A DNA stretch of 64,000 nucleotides from SHWB01 sp050246875 (GTDB lineage: Bacteria; Pseudomonadota; Alphaproteobacteria; UBA6615). Within the stretch, counting starts at the first letter, position 1, and every line of letters starts with the position of its first letter. Under the pieces are notes generated by a model, which saw nothing but the letters and a program-made list of their open reading frames with translations, was not told the DNA's origin and did not search any database. Made by a program: the position numbers and the translations under genes. The DNA lies in assembly GCA_050246875.1 (NCBI GenBank), contig JBFWVF010000005.1, positions 310,001 to 374,000 of the forward strand. Reading direction: 5' to 3'. This document shows, piece by piece, positions 48,626 to 56,645 of the stretch.

Positions 48626-49828
48626 TCACAGAGCGGCCGGGTCGAACAGCTTGCGGTGCGTGTCGAGGGCGTAGTTGTCGGTCATGCCGGCGATCCAGTC
48701 GGCGATGGCGCGGGCACGGCCGGCCTCGCCGCCCTGCCCGGCCCGCGCCCGCCATTCGGGCGGCAGCAGCTCGGGCTCGGCGAACAGCAGCTCGAAAAGT
48801 TGCGCGACGATACGCCTGGCCTTGCTGGTCATCCGGTTGACGCGGTGGTGGCGGTACATGCGCTCGAACAGGAAGGCGCGCACGGCGAGGATATCGGCCT
48901 GCATGGCGGTGCCGAAGGCGACCACCGGACGGTCCAGCGCGCGCACCGCGTCGGCGCTGTCGATGCCTGTCCCGCCGAGCCGCCGTTCGCTTTCGGCCAG
49001 CACGTCCTCGACCATGGCGCCGATCATGCCGCTGACGGTCTGGTGGATCAGCCGGCTCTCGTCCAGCCCCGGCCAGCGCGCGCCCAGCGCGGCGAGGGTC
49101 GGGCCGACCAGCCGCAGGCCGGCGATGTCGTCGAGCGTGAACAGCCCGGCGCGCAGCCCGTCGTCGAGGTCGTGGCTGTTGTAGGCGATGTCGTCGGCGA
49201 GCGCGGCGGCCTGCGCCTCGGCCGACGGAAACGTGCCGAGAGCGAGGTTGTGGCGGGCGTCGTAGGCGAGGATTGGCCCCGGTACGGACTTGTCGGGACG
49301 CGCGTGCGGCCCGACCAGCGGGCCGTTGTGCTTGACCACGCCTTCCAGCGTTTCCCAGGTCAGGTTGAGGCCGTCGAAGGCGGGGTAGCGCTGCTCCAGC
49401 GCCGTCAGGATACGCAGGGTCTGGGCGTTGTGGTCGAAGCCGCCCCACGGGGCCATGCAGGCGTCGAGCGCCTCCTCGCCGGCATGGCCGAACGGCGTGT
49501 GGCCGAAGTCGTGCGCCAGCGCGAGCGCCTCGGCGAGATCCTCGTTGAGGCCGAGGGCGCGGGCCAGCGTGCGGGCGATCTGGGCGACCTCCAGCGAATG
49601 CGTGAGGCGGGTACGATAATGGTCGCCCTCGTGGAAGACGAAGACCTGCGTCTTGTGCTTGAGGCGGCGGAAGGCCGTCGAGTGGATGACCCGGTCGCGG
49701 TCGCGCTGGAAGGGCGTGCGGCGGGCGCTCTCGGGCTCGGCGTGCAGGCGGCCGCGCGAGTCCGCCGGCCGGCACGCGTAAGGGGCGAGCGAGGAGCCCT
49801 TCCATCCCGGCGCTGTGTCAGGCGGCAT
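48626..49828 (-). CDS. dgt: Deoxyguanosinetriphosphate triphosphohydrolase-like HD protein
   Basis: A 400-residue HD-domain enzyme. The metal site is visible as RTRLTHSLEVAQIARTLA, ALAHDFGHTPFGHAGEEAL and ADDIAYNSHDLDDGLRAG. FQRDRDRVIHSTAFRRLKHKTQVF is the conserved N-terminal signature of the family. It hydrolyses dNTPs to nucleoside and triphosphate. The start is taken at 49828. It is divergent from erpA (128-base gap), a common alphaproteobacterial arrangement. Confidence 0.94.
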   Translation of the reverse strand: MPPDTAPGWKGSSLAPYACRPADSRGRLHAEPESARRTPFQRDRDRVIHSTAFRRLKHKTQVFVFHEGDHYRTRLTHSLEVAQIARTLARALGLNEDLAEALALAHDFGHTPFGHAGEEALDACMAPWGGFDHNAQTLRILTALEQRYPAFDGLNLTWETLEGVVKHNGPLVGPHARPDKSVPGPILAYDARHNLALGTFPSAEAQAAALADDIAYNSHDLDDGLRAGLFTLDDIAGLRLVGPTLAALGARWPGLDESRLIHQTVSGMIGAMVEDVLAESERRLGGTGIDSADAVRALDRPVVAFGTAMQADILAVRAFLFERMYRHHRVNRMTSKARRIVAQLFELLFAEPELLPPEWRARAGQGGEAGRARAIADWIAGMTDNYALDTHRKLFDPAAL

Positions 49829-49956
49829 GCGGCGCACCCTACGCGCGCGCGGGGGCGTTTCAAGGCCAATCTGCCGCAGTCGCGATTTGACAATGCCGTG
49901 ACCGAGGCCAGATAACAGGCACGGCCCCGAGGAAAACAAGCGAGAGCCCGGACGCC

Positions 49957-50337
49957 ATGACCGACGCCGCCCTGCCCGGCGACCCGACGAACGCCCCCGG
50001 CGCGATGCCCGGGGCGGTTTCGCTGAGCCCGTCGGCCGTCACGCGCCTGCGCGAACTGCTCGCCGCCGAGGGCCGCGACGACCTGATGCTGCGCATCGCC
50101 GTCAATGGCGGCGGCTGCTCCGGCTTCACCTACAGTTTCTCGTTCGACGACGCGGTCAATTCCGACGACCGCACCTATGCCCAGGACGGGCTGACCGTGG
50201 TGGTCGACGAAGCCTCGCTCGACCTCGTCGGCGGTTCGGTCGTCAACTACGTCGAGACCCTTGGCGCCGCCGCCTTCCGCCTCGACAATCCCAACGCCAC
50301 GGCATCCTGCGGCTGCGGCTCGTCCTTCGCGGTCTGA
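49957..50337 (+). CDS. erpA: Iron-sulfur cluster insertion protein ErpA (A-type carrier)
   Basis: A 126-residue A-type Fe-S carrier with the three ligand Cys: GGGCSGFTYSF and the C-terminal CGCGSSF. It delivers clusters to apo-proteins such as those of respiration and isoprenoid synthesis. The N-terminal 20 residues (Pro/Gly/Ala) precede the conserved SLSPSAVTRLREL. Position next to dgt and xthA favours ErpA over IscA. Confidence 0.92.
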   Translation: MTDAALPGDPTNAPGAMPGAVSLSPSAVTRLRELLAAEGRDDLMLRIAVNGGGCSGFTYSFSFDDAVNSDDRTYAQDGLTVVVDEASLDLVGGSVVNYVETLGAAAFRLDNPNATASCGCGSSFAV

Positions 50338-50359
50338 TCCCCTGCACATCGATTGTTTT

Positions 50360-50378
50360 CCTCTCCCTATGGGAGAGG
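50360..50378. repeat. Short CCTCTCCC palindrome between erpA and xthA
   Basis: CCTCTCCC (50360-50367) and GGGAGAGG (50371-50378) around TAT, preceded by TTTT. It is a solo hairpin of the family seen at 13769-13879 and 22611-22783. Confidence 0.6.
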
Positions 50379-50424
50379 AGGCCGATGAGTGGAGAATCCC
50401 GCTTCCGGCCGCTAGGCTCGCGCC

Positions 50425-51207
50425 ATGAAGATCGCCGCCTGGAACGTCAATTCGATCCGTGCCCGCCTGCCCAACGTGCTGGACTGGCTGCGCGAAGCCG
50501 CGCCCGACGTGGTCCTGCTGCAGGAGATCAAGACCACCGAGGACACCTTCCCGCGCCTCGAGATCGAGGACCTCGGCTACACCTGCGCCATCAACGGCCA
50601 GAAGACCTACAACGGCGTCGCCATCCTCTCGAAGTACCCGATGGAGGACGTGAAGCGCGGCCTGCCCGGCGGCGACGGCGACGATCACGCGCGCTGGATC
50701 GAGGCGTGGGTCGACGCGCGCGACGGCGGCGTCCGCGTCGCCTCGCTTTATCTGCCCAACGGCAACCCGGTCGGCACCGACAAGTTCGCCTACAAGCTGG
50801 CGTGGATGGACCGCCTCGCCGCCTATTCGCGCGACCTGCTGGCGGCCGAGGAGCCGCTGGTGCTGGGTGGCGACTGGAACGTCATCCCGGCCGACGGCGA
50901 CTGCCACGACCCTGCCGCCTGGGCCGGCGATGCGCTGGCCCAGCCGGACTCGCGGCGGCGTTTCCGCGCCCTCGTGAACAGCGGCTTCACCGAGGCGTGG
51001 CGCGCGCTGCACGACGAGCAGCACATCTACACCTTCTGGGACTACCAGGCCGGCGCCTACCAGAAGGACCACGGCATTCGCATCGACCACCTGCTGCTGT
51101 CGCCTCAGGCCGCCGACCGGCTGGTTGGCTGCGAGATCGACCGCGGTCCGCGCGCGAAGCCCAAGGCGTCGGACCACACGCCGGTGTGGTGCGAGTTGCG
51201 GGACTGA
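50425..51207 (+). CDS. xthA: Exodeoxyribonuclease III
   Basis: A 260-residue AP endonuclease/3' exonuclease of the ExoIII family. MKIAAWNVNSIRARLPNVLD is the typical start; LLQEIKT holds the metal Glu, LYLPNG and GGDWNVIPADGDCHDP the active-site loop, FWDYQAGAYQKDHGIRIDHLL and SDHTPVW the C-terminal catalytic Asp/His. Role in base-excision repair. It ends 3 bases before the convergent TPM gene. Confidence 0.96.
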   Translation: MKIAAWNVNSIRARLPNVLDWLREAAPDVVLLQEIKTTEDTFPRLEIEDLGYTCAINGQKTYNGVAILSKYPMEDVKRGLPGGDGDDHARWIEAWVDARDGGVRVASLYLPNGNPVGTDKFAYKLAWMDRLAAYSRDLLAAEEPLVLGGDWNVIPADGDCHDPAAWAGDALAQPDSRRRFRALVNSGFTEAWRALHDEQHIYTFWDYQAGAYQKDHGIRIDHLLLSPQAADRLVGCEIDRGPRAKPKASDHTPVWCELRD

Positions 51208-51210
51208 CGG

Positions 51211-51834
51211 CTACAGCTCGATCAGGTGATCGGGCAGGCGGTTCGGCGCGTCAGGCCGATTGGGGTAGTGCGTCGCCATGACGTCGGTACAGGCGGCGAC
51301 GGCGGCCTCGAAGCCCTCGACCACCCTGCCCGCCTTCACCGCCGCAACGAAGTCGGCGACGATCCTCTCCCATACCGCGTTGTCGAGGTGGCGCTGCAGG
51401 CCGCTGTCGGCGGTGATCTCGACGTAGCGCTCGCCGAGCGACACGAACAGCATGACGGCGTTGCGCTCCGGCGTGTCGGCGAGGCCGAGATCGAGGAACG
51501 CCTTGCGCGCCAGAAGATGCGCGCGGGCATGGCGCATGCCACGCGGCACGACCATGAGACGCAGCGGCGTCCAGTGGATGGCCGCCGCCAGCACGACGAA
51601 CAGCACCGCCTGGCCTTCGAACAGTTCGACGGCCGTGACCTCGATGCCGTGCGGCAGGGCGACGAACAGGCCGCCGAGCAGCAGCGCCGCGACGGCGGCG
51701 ACGAGCGTGGCGATAGTGCGGTAGCCGTCGGCCTGCTTCGCCAGCACACAGACGAACTCGCCGCTGGTCTTGCCCTCGGCCGCCGCGACGGTGGCGCGGA
51801 GGCGGTCGCGCTGGGCTTGCGTGAGTGTCGTCAT
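51211..51834 (-). CDS. TPM-domain membrane protein (C-terminal partner of the LemA-TPM operon)
   Basis: A 207-residue protein with a split TPM-type domain (start TLTQAQRDRLRATVAAAEGKTSGEFVCVLA) and two membrane helices in the middle (about 40-58 and 72-87), then a LFVSLGERYVEITADSGLQRHLDNAVWERIV segment. TPM domains bind metal and are linked to phosphatase or photosystem-repair activities; no specific role is known for this form. It begins 4 bases after the preceding TPM gene ends. Confidence 0.82.
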   Translation of the reverse strand: MTTLTQAQRDRLRATVAAAEGKTSGEFVCVLAKQADGYRTIATLVAAVAALLLGGLFVALPHGIEVTAVELFEGQAVLFVVLAAAIHWTPLRLMVVPRGMRHARAHLLARKAFLDLGLADTPERNAVMLFVSLGERYVEITADSGLQRHLDNAVWERIVADFVAAVKAGRVVEGFEAAVAACTDVMATHYPNRPDAPNRLPDHLIEL

Positions 51835-51837
51835 GGC

Positions 51838-52713
51838 CTACCAGCCCCCCGAGGCGCCGCCGCCGCCGAAGCCGCCGCCTCCGCCGGAGAAGCCGCCGCC
51901 CGAGCCGCCGAAACCGCCGCTGCCGAAGCCGCCATGTCCGCCGAGGATGCCGCCGAGGGCGGCGCCGGAGGCGAGCGAGCCGAAGCCGCCGCGGCGCATC
52001 ATGCGCTGCCGCCGGCGGCTGCGCGTGCGCAGCGTCATGAAGATGACGAGGATGACGAGGAAGACCCAGAACCCCGCCGGCACGCCGCGCCGTTCGCGTT
52101 CGACCGCGCGCGGGATGCCCTCGCCCGCGACCCCGAGTGTGGCGGCGATGGCCGCGACGCCGGCGCGGACGCCCTCGACCATGCGGCCGTCGCGGAAGGC
52201 CGGCAGGATGTCCGTCTCGATGATCTGCCGCGAGCGCGCGTCGGTCAGCGCCCCTTCGAGGCCGTAGCCGACCTCGATGCGGACCTTGCGCTCCTCGGGC
52301 GCAACGATCAGCAGCGCGCCGTTGTCCTTGCCCTGCTGGCCGATGCCCCAGGCACGGCCGAGCCGGTAGCCGTAGTCCTCGATGCTGGTGCCCTGCAGTG
52401 ACGGCAGCGTCGCCACCACCACCTGCGCGCCGGACTGGCGCTCGATCGCTTCCAGCATCCGGGCGATGTCGGCCTCGGCCTGCTCGGGCAGCAGGCTGGC
52501 GGCATCGACGACGCGGCCGGTGAGCGGCGGAAACGATAGCTGCGCCGCGGCGGGGACGGCGGCGGCTAGGAACAGGAGGAGCAAGACGGCGAAAAGGCGT
52601 GCCAGGACGCCTCGCCTTTCGACAGGCTCAGGGTGAGGCGTCCTTGTGGCGGCGCTTCCAGTCGGCCTCATCCTGAGCCTGTCGAAGGATGGGGCCGCGA
52701 CAAAGCGCATCAT
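51838..52713 (-). CDS. Secreted TPM-domain protein with Gly-rich tail; N-terminus contains a dispersed repeat
   Basis: A 291-residue protein. Its real signal peptide (VLARLFAVLLLLFLAAAVPA) starts only at about residue 36; residues 7-35 are a translation of the palindromic repeat at 52609-52693 and contain PHPEPVERRG. After the signal comes a TPM domain (FPPLTGRVVDAASLLPEQAE, RKVRIEVGYGLEGALTDARS), one membrane helix (FWVFLVILVIFMTL) and a Gly/Phe/Ser-rich tail as in YgcG-type proteins. Second gene of lemA-TPM-TPM. The start is 52713 (or 52710), 9 bases after the lemA stop; both include the repeat. Confidence 0.85.
   Translation of the reverse strand: MMRFVAAPSFDRLRMRPTGSAATRTPHPEPVERRGVLARLFAVLLLLFLAAAVPAAAQLSFPPLTGRVVDAASLLPEQAEADIARMLEAIERQSGAQVVVATLPSLQGTSIEDYGYRLGRAWGIGQQGKDNGALLIVAPEERKVRIEVGYGLEGALTDARSRQIIETDILPAFRDGRMVEGVRAGVAAIAATLGVAGEGIPRAVERERRGVPAGFWVFLVILVIFMTLRTRSRRRQRMMRRGGFGSLASGAALGGILGGHGGFGSGGFGGSGGGFSGGGGGFGGGGASGGW
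52609..52693. repeat. Dispersed palindromic repeat inside the TPM coding sequence
   Basis: Two hairpins, CGCCTCGCCTTTCGACAGGC with TCAGGGTGAGGCG (52609-52640) and CCTCATCCTGAGCCTGTCGA with AGGATGGGG (52666-52693). It matches the element at 48494-48602 in inverted arrangement. Unlike other copies it lies inside a reading frame and keeps it open. Confidence 0.8.
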
Positions 52714-52721
52714 GCCCACCC

Positions 52722-53360
52722 CTACTTCGCGTCCGAGCCGAAGTTGACGCGCGGCGCCTGCTCGGCGCCCGGCGTGGTGGCCGTGAAGTTGGCCTTCACC
52801 ACGGCGTCGGGATAGAGAATCGCGGCGATCCAGCGGCCGGGAATGGTGCGCAGGTTGGTGTTGTAAGCCTGCACGGCGGTGATGTAGTCGCGCCGCGCCA
52901 CGGCGATGCGGTTCTCGGTGCCCTCGAGCTGCGACTGCAGGGCGAGGAAGTTCTGGTTCGACTTGAGGTCGGGATAGCGCTCGACCGTCACCATCAGGCG
53001 CGACAGGGCCGAGCCGAGGGCGCCCTGGTTCTGCTCGAACAGCTTCAGCGCCTCGGGGTTCTCGGTGATGTTCGCCGGCAGCTGCATGCGGCCGACGCTG
53101 GCGCGCGCCTCGGTGACGGCGGTCAGCACCTCGCGCTCCTGCGCGGCGAAGCCCTTCACCGTCTCGACCAGATTGGGGATGAGGTCGGCGCGGCGCTGGT
53201 ACTGGTTCTCGACCTGCGCCCACGCGGCCGTGACCTGCTCGTCGAGGCGCGGTACGGCGTTGATGTCGCACGCCGCCAGCACGAACAGCAGCGGCGCCAG
53301 CAGCGCGAGGCGCCACGGGCGGCGGGACGGGACGGCGGGCATGGCGGCGGCGAGGTTCAT
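52722..53360 (-). CDS. lemA: LemA-family lipoprotein
   Basis: A 212-residue protein with a lipoprotein signal (LLFVLAAC) and an all-helical LemA domain: RLDEQVTAAWAQVENQYQRRADLIPNLV, VTEARASVG, and the YNTNLRTIPGRWIAAIL ending. Function of LemA is unknown. lemA followed by TPM genes is a widely conserved operon. ATG 53360 follows GGGAAG and gives the clean lipobox. Confidence 0.92.
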   Translation of the reverse strand: MNLAAAMPAVPSRRPWRLALLAPLLFVLAACDINAVPRLDEQVTAAWAQVENQYQRRADLIPNLVETVKGFAAQEREVLTAVTEARASVGRMQLPANITENPEALKLFEQNQGALGSALSRLMVTVERYPDLKSNQNFLALQSQLEGTENRIAVARRDYITAVQAYNTNLRTIPGRWIAAILYPDAVVKANFTATTPGAEQAPRVNFGSDAK

Positions 53361-53510
53361 GACGGGCTTCCCTTGCGCGGCCGGATCGCCGGCCTTCTCA
53401 ACATGGGGTCCGGCGGCCGGCGTTTCCAGCCGCCGGCGGGACGGCACTGGCGCCGAGTCCGGAACCCTTCGCATAGTGCCGCGCACCCGTCCGGGCGAGG
53501 AGGCAGCGCG

Positions 53511-53834
53511 ATGGCGTTCTACGAACTGCGGCAGTACCACATCCGCAAGGGCAAGATGAGGACGTGGCTGAAGCTGATGGAGGGCGAGATCATCCCCTTC
53601 CAGATCGCCAAGGGCATGGTCGTCTGCGGCAGCTTCCAGGGCGAGAGCGACCCGACCGTCTATGTCTGGCTGCGGCGCTTCGACAGCGAGGCCGAGCGCA
53701 AGAAGCTCTACAAGGCGGTCTACGAGGATCCGCGCTGGCTCAAGGAGTTCGCGCCCAAGGTCTACAAGCTGCTCGACCGCGAGAAGACCCAGGTGCAGCG
53801 CATCGTGCCGACGAAGAAGTCGAGCGTGCAGTAG
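53511..53834 (+). CDS. NIPSNAP-family protein
   Basis: A 107-residue single NIPSNAP (ferredoxin-like dimeric alpha/beta barrel) domain: MAFYELRQYHIRKGKMRTWL, then SFQGESDPTVYVWLRRFDSEAERKKLY. A strong GAGGAGG precedes ATG 53511. The family is thought to be involved in vesicle or metabolite handling in eukaryotes; bacterial role unknown. It diverges from lemA. Confidence 0.85.
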   Translation: MAFYELRQYHIRKGKMRTWLKLMEGEIIPFQIAKGMVVCGSFQGESDPTVYVWLRRFDSEAERKKLYKAVYEDPRWLKEFAPKVYKLLDREKTQVQRIVPTKKSSVQ

Positions 53835-53846
53835 GCCCCTGGCGCA

Positions 53847-54785
53847 TCACGGCACCGCAGCGGACGCCACGCGGTCGTCGCCGCCGTCGAAGACGGCGTG
53901 GTTCTGCCGGACGGCACAGGCGAAGGGCCATACGAGCCTGGTGTCGCCGGGCACGAGGCGTCCGTCCGTCGTGCGATAGGGTATGGCCACGCGCTTGTCG
54001 GCGGCGGGCAGCGCGGCGAGATCCGCGCTGGCCAGCGTGCCGGCGCCGGCGTAGAGCGCCAGCGCGTCGGCCCAGTGCCCCTCGCCGCCCGGCACGAAGG
54101 CGCGGCCGGCGTAGTAGTCGGGCCTGGGGCTCCAGTAGGCCCCGAGGTGCAGGTGCGAGTGCCCGGCCTCGTCGTAGTGGCCGCCGGTCGTGCCGGTGAC
54201 GCCGGCATGGGCGAGGTGCTCGCCCATCCGCACGCGTTGGCCGACCCGCAACGGCGGCAATTCGCGCAGGTGCTTGTAGACGGTCCAGGTCCACACGCCG
54301 AGGCCGGTGTCCTCGGGCGCGTGCATGAGGATCAGTTCGAGCCCGCCGATGCTCTCGCCTTCGCTCAGCGCGACGACGGTGCCGTCGGCGACGGCGAGGA
54401 TCGACGTGCCCTCCGGCACGGGAATGTCCATGCCGCTGTGGCGGCCGCGATAGAAGCGCGGGCTGCGCTGCGAGCCGTCGCCACGCCGCGTCGTCGCGAA
54501 GGGCGAGTTCATCGCCGGGCAATCGGCGTCGGCGGGATAGACGGCTTCGAGCCCGGTCGGCAGCAGCCCGCGCGCGCGCATCGCCTCGGCGTTGGTCCCG
54601 GTGGGCCGGAAACCCGGCAACGCCGCCGCGATCGCGGGGTCGGCGCCCGCCGGCAGTTCGACCGGCGGCGGTTCGGGCTGGTCGCGCGCGCCCGGCCCGA
54701 GCCGGCCACCGCCACGCTGGGCGGCGGCGTCCGTCGCAAACAGCAACGCAGCTACGGCAAGCGTGGCTACGGCGCTGGCGCGCAT
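53847..54785 (-). CDS. Secreted M23-family metallopeptidase (active-site residues present)
   Basis: A 312-residue protein with a signal peptide (ending DAAAQR) and a Pro-rich linker. The M23 domain carries both zinc motifs: RHSGMDIPVPEGTSI (HxxxD) and HSHLHLGAYW. In contrast to the NlpD-like gene at 35.7 kb this one looks catalytically competent, probably a peptidoglycan endopeptidase. It starts 2 bases after ilvD ends, an odd operon partner for an amino acid enzyme. Confidence 0.85.
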   Translation of the reverse strand: MRASAVATLAVAALLFATDAAAQRGGGRLGPGARDQPEPPPVELPAGADPAIAAALPGFRPTGTNAEAMRARGLLPTGLEAVYPADADCPAMNSPFATTRRGDGSQRSPRFYRGRHSGMDIPVPEGTSILAVADGTVVALSEGESIGGLELILMHAPEDTGLGVWTWTVYKHLRELPPLRVGQRVRMGEHLAHAGVTGTTGGHYDEAGHSHLHLGAYWSPRPDYYAGRAFVPGGEGHWADALALYAGAGTLASADLAALPAADKRVAIPYRTTDGRLVPGDTRLVWPFACAVRQNHAVFDGGDDRVASAAVP

Positions 54786-54787
54786 CG

Positions 54788-56521
54788 CTACATCTCCGCG
54801 AACACGTGCGTCGCGGCCTTGGCGCCGGGATGGGTCACGGCGCCGTTGCGGGCATTGCCGACGGTGGCGGCGTATTTCCACAGCGTGCCGGAGTTGTGGT
54901 CGGTCGGGCGCGGCTTCCACGCCTTGCGGCGCTCGGCCAGTTCGGCCTCCGACAACTCGACATCCAGCGTACCCTTCTCGGCGTCGATGACGATCATGTC
55001 GCCATCCTTCAGCAGGCCGATCGGCCCGCCGACCGCGGCCTCGGGCCCGACATGGCCGACGCAGAAGCCGCGCGTGGCGCCGGAGAAACGGCCATCCGTG
55101 ATGAGGGCGACCTTCTCGCCGACGCCCTCGCCATAGAGCGCGGCCGTGGTCGCCAGCATCTCGCGCATGCCGGGACCGCCTTTCGGACCCTCGTAGCGGA
55201 TGACGAAGACATCGCCGTCCTTGAACGTGTGGTCGAGCACGGCCTTGAGGGCATCTTCCTCGCGGTCGAAGCACAGGGCCGGGCCGCGGAACTTGAGGCG
55301 CTTCATGCCGGCGACCTTCACGATCGCGCCCTCGGGGGCAAGGTTGCCCTTGAGGCCGACGACGCCGCCGGTCGGCGAGATCGGCCGGCTGGTCGGGTAG
55401 ACGACGTCCTGGTCGGTCGGGAACTTCACGTGCCCGTAGTTCTCGGCGAGCGTCTTGCCGGTGACCGTCAGGCAGTCGCCGTGCAGGAAGCCGCCGTCGA
55501 GCAGCGCCTTGATGACGATGGCGACGCCGCCGACGTCGTAGAGGTCCTTGGCCACGTACTTGCCGCCCGGCTTGAGGTCGGCGATGTAGGGCGTGCGCCG
55601 GAAGATCTCGCACACGTCCATCAGGTCGAAGTCGATGCCGGCCTCATGGGCGATGGCCGGCAGATGCAGGCCGGCGTTAGTCGAACCGCCGGTCGCGGCG
55701 ACCACGACGGCGGCGTTCTCCAGCGCCTTGCGGGTGACGATCTGGCGCGGCCGCGGACCCGAGCGGATCAGTTCGACGACGGCGCGACCGCTTGCCTCGG
55801 CCCAGGCGTCGCGGCTCTCGAATGGCGCCGGGGCGCCGGCCGAGCCGGGCAGCGCGAGGCCCATCGCCTCGGAAACGCAGGCCATGGTGTTGGCGGTAAA
55901 CTGACCTCCGCACGAGCCGGCCGAGGGACAGGCGACACTTTCGAGGAAGGCGAGGTCGGCGTCGCTCATCTTGCCGGCGGCGTGCGCGCCGACGCCTTCG
56001 AACACGTCGACCACGGTGACGTCCTTGCCCTTGAACTTCCCGGGCAGGATCGAGCCGCCGTACATGAACACCGAGGGCACGTCGAGGCGCACCATGGCCA
56101 TCATCAGGCCGGGCAGCGACTTGTCGCAGCCTGCCAGCCCGACGAGCGCGTCGTAGCAGTGGCCGCGCATGGTCAGCTCGACCGAATCGGCGATGACCTC
56201 GCGCGAGACCAGCGACGACTTCATGCCGTCATGGCCCATTGCGATGCCGTCGGTGACGGTGATGGTGGTGAACTCGCGCGGCGTGCCGCCGGCCTCGGCG
56301 ACGCCGCGCTTGACGGCCTGCGCCTGGCGGGCGAGCGCGATGTTGCAGGGCGCGGCCTCGTTCCACGTCGACACGACGCCGACGAAGGGGCGCGCGATGT
56401 CCCGCTCGGTCATGCCCATGGCGTAGTAGTAGGAGCGATGCGGCGCGCTCGTCGGACCGACGCTGACATGCCGGCTCGGCAGCTTCGACTTGTCCCAACC
56501 GCCATTGCCCTGTCCGGCCAT
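54788..56521 (-). CDS. ilvD: Dihydroxy-acid dehydratase
   Basis: A 577-residue enzyme of branched-chain amino acid synthesis that dehydrates dihydroxy acids to 2-keto acids. Fe-S ligand Cys are visible in EAAPCNIALAR, LVGLAGCDKSLPG and SVACPSAGSCGGQFTANTM; GGSTNAGLHLPA and TDGRFSGATRGFCVGHV are family motifs. Start ATG 56521 has GGGAG upstream; ATG 56536 is an in-frame alternative five codons earlier. Confidence 0.96.
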   Translation of the reverse strand: MAGQGNGGWDKSKLPSRHVSVGPTSAPHRSYYYAMGMTERDIARPFVGVVSTWNEAAPCNIALARQAQAVKRGVAEAGGTPREFTTITVTDGIAMGHDGMKSSLVSREVIADSVELTMRGHCYDALVGLAGCDKSLPGLMMAMVRLDVPSVFMYGGSILPGKFKGKDVTVVDVFEGVGAHAAGKMSDADLAFLESVACPSAGSCGGQFTANTMACVSEAMGLALPGSAGAPAPFESRDAWAEASGRAVVELIRSGPRPRQIVTRKALENAAVVVAATGGSTNAGLHLPAIAHEAGIDFDLMDVCEIFRRTPYIADLKPGGKYVAKDLYDVGGVAIVIKALLDGGFLHGDCLTVTGKTLAENYGHVKFPTDQDVVYPTSRPISPTGGVVGLKGNLAPEGAIVKVAGMKRLKFRGPALCFDREEDALKAVLDHTFKDGDVFVIRYEGPKGGPGMREMLATTAALYGEGVGEKVALITDGRFSGATRGFCVGHVGPEAAVGGPIGLLKDGDMIVIDAEKGTLDVELSEAELAERRKAWKPRPTDHNSGTLWKYAATVGNARNGAVTHPGAKAATHVFAEM

Positions 56522-56645
56522 CGCACGCACTCCCATGACGCCGGCGCCCCCGCCGGGCTGCCGCGGCCGCGAGCATAGCCACAAGCCCTGCCCGGTCAAC
56601 GTCGCTGGCGCGACAGGACGGGGGCGGCAGCGCTAGACTTGATGT

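Noticed and set aside
51850..51960. Tandem repeat array (GCCGCC-rich)
   Set aside because: It encodes the Gly/Phe/Ser-rich tail of the TPM protein, a normal feature of YgcG-type proteins.
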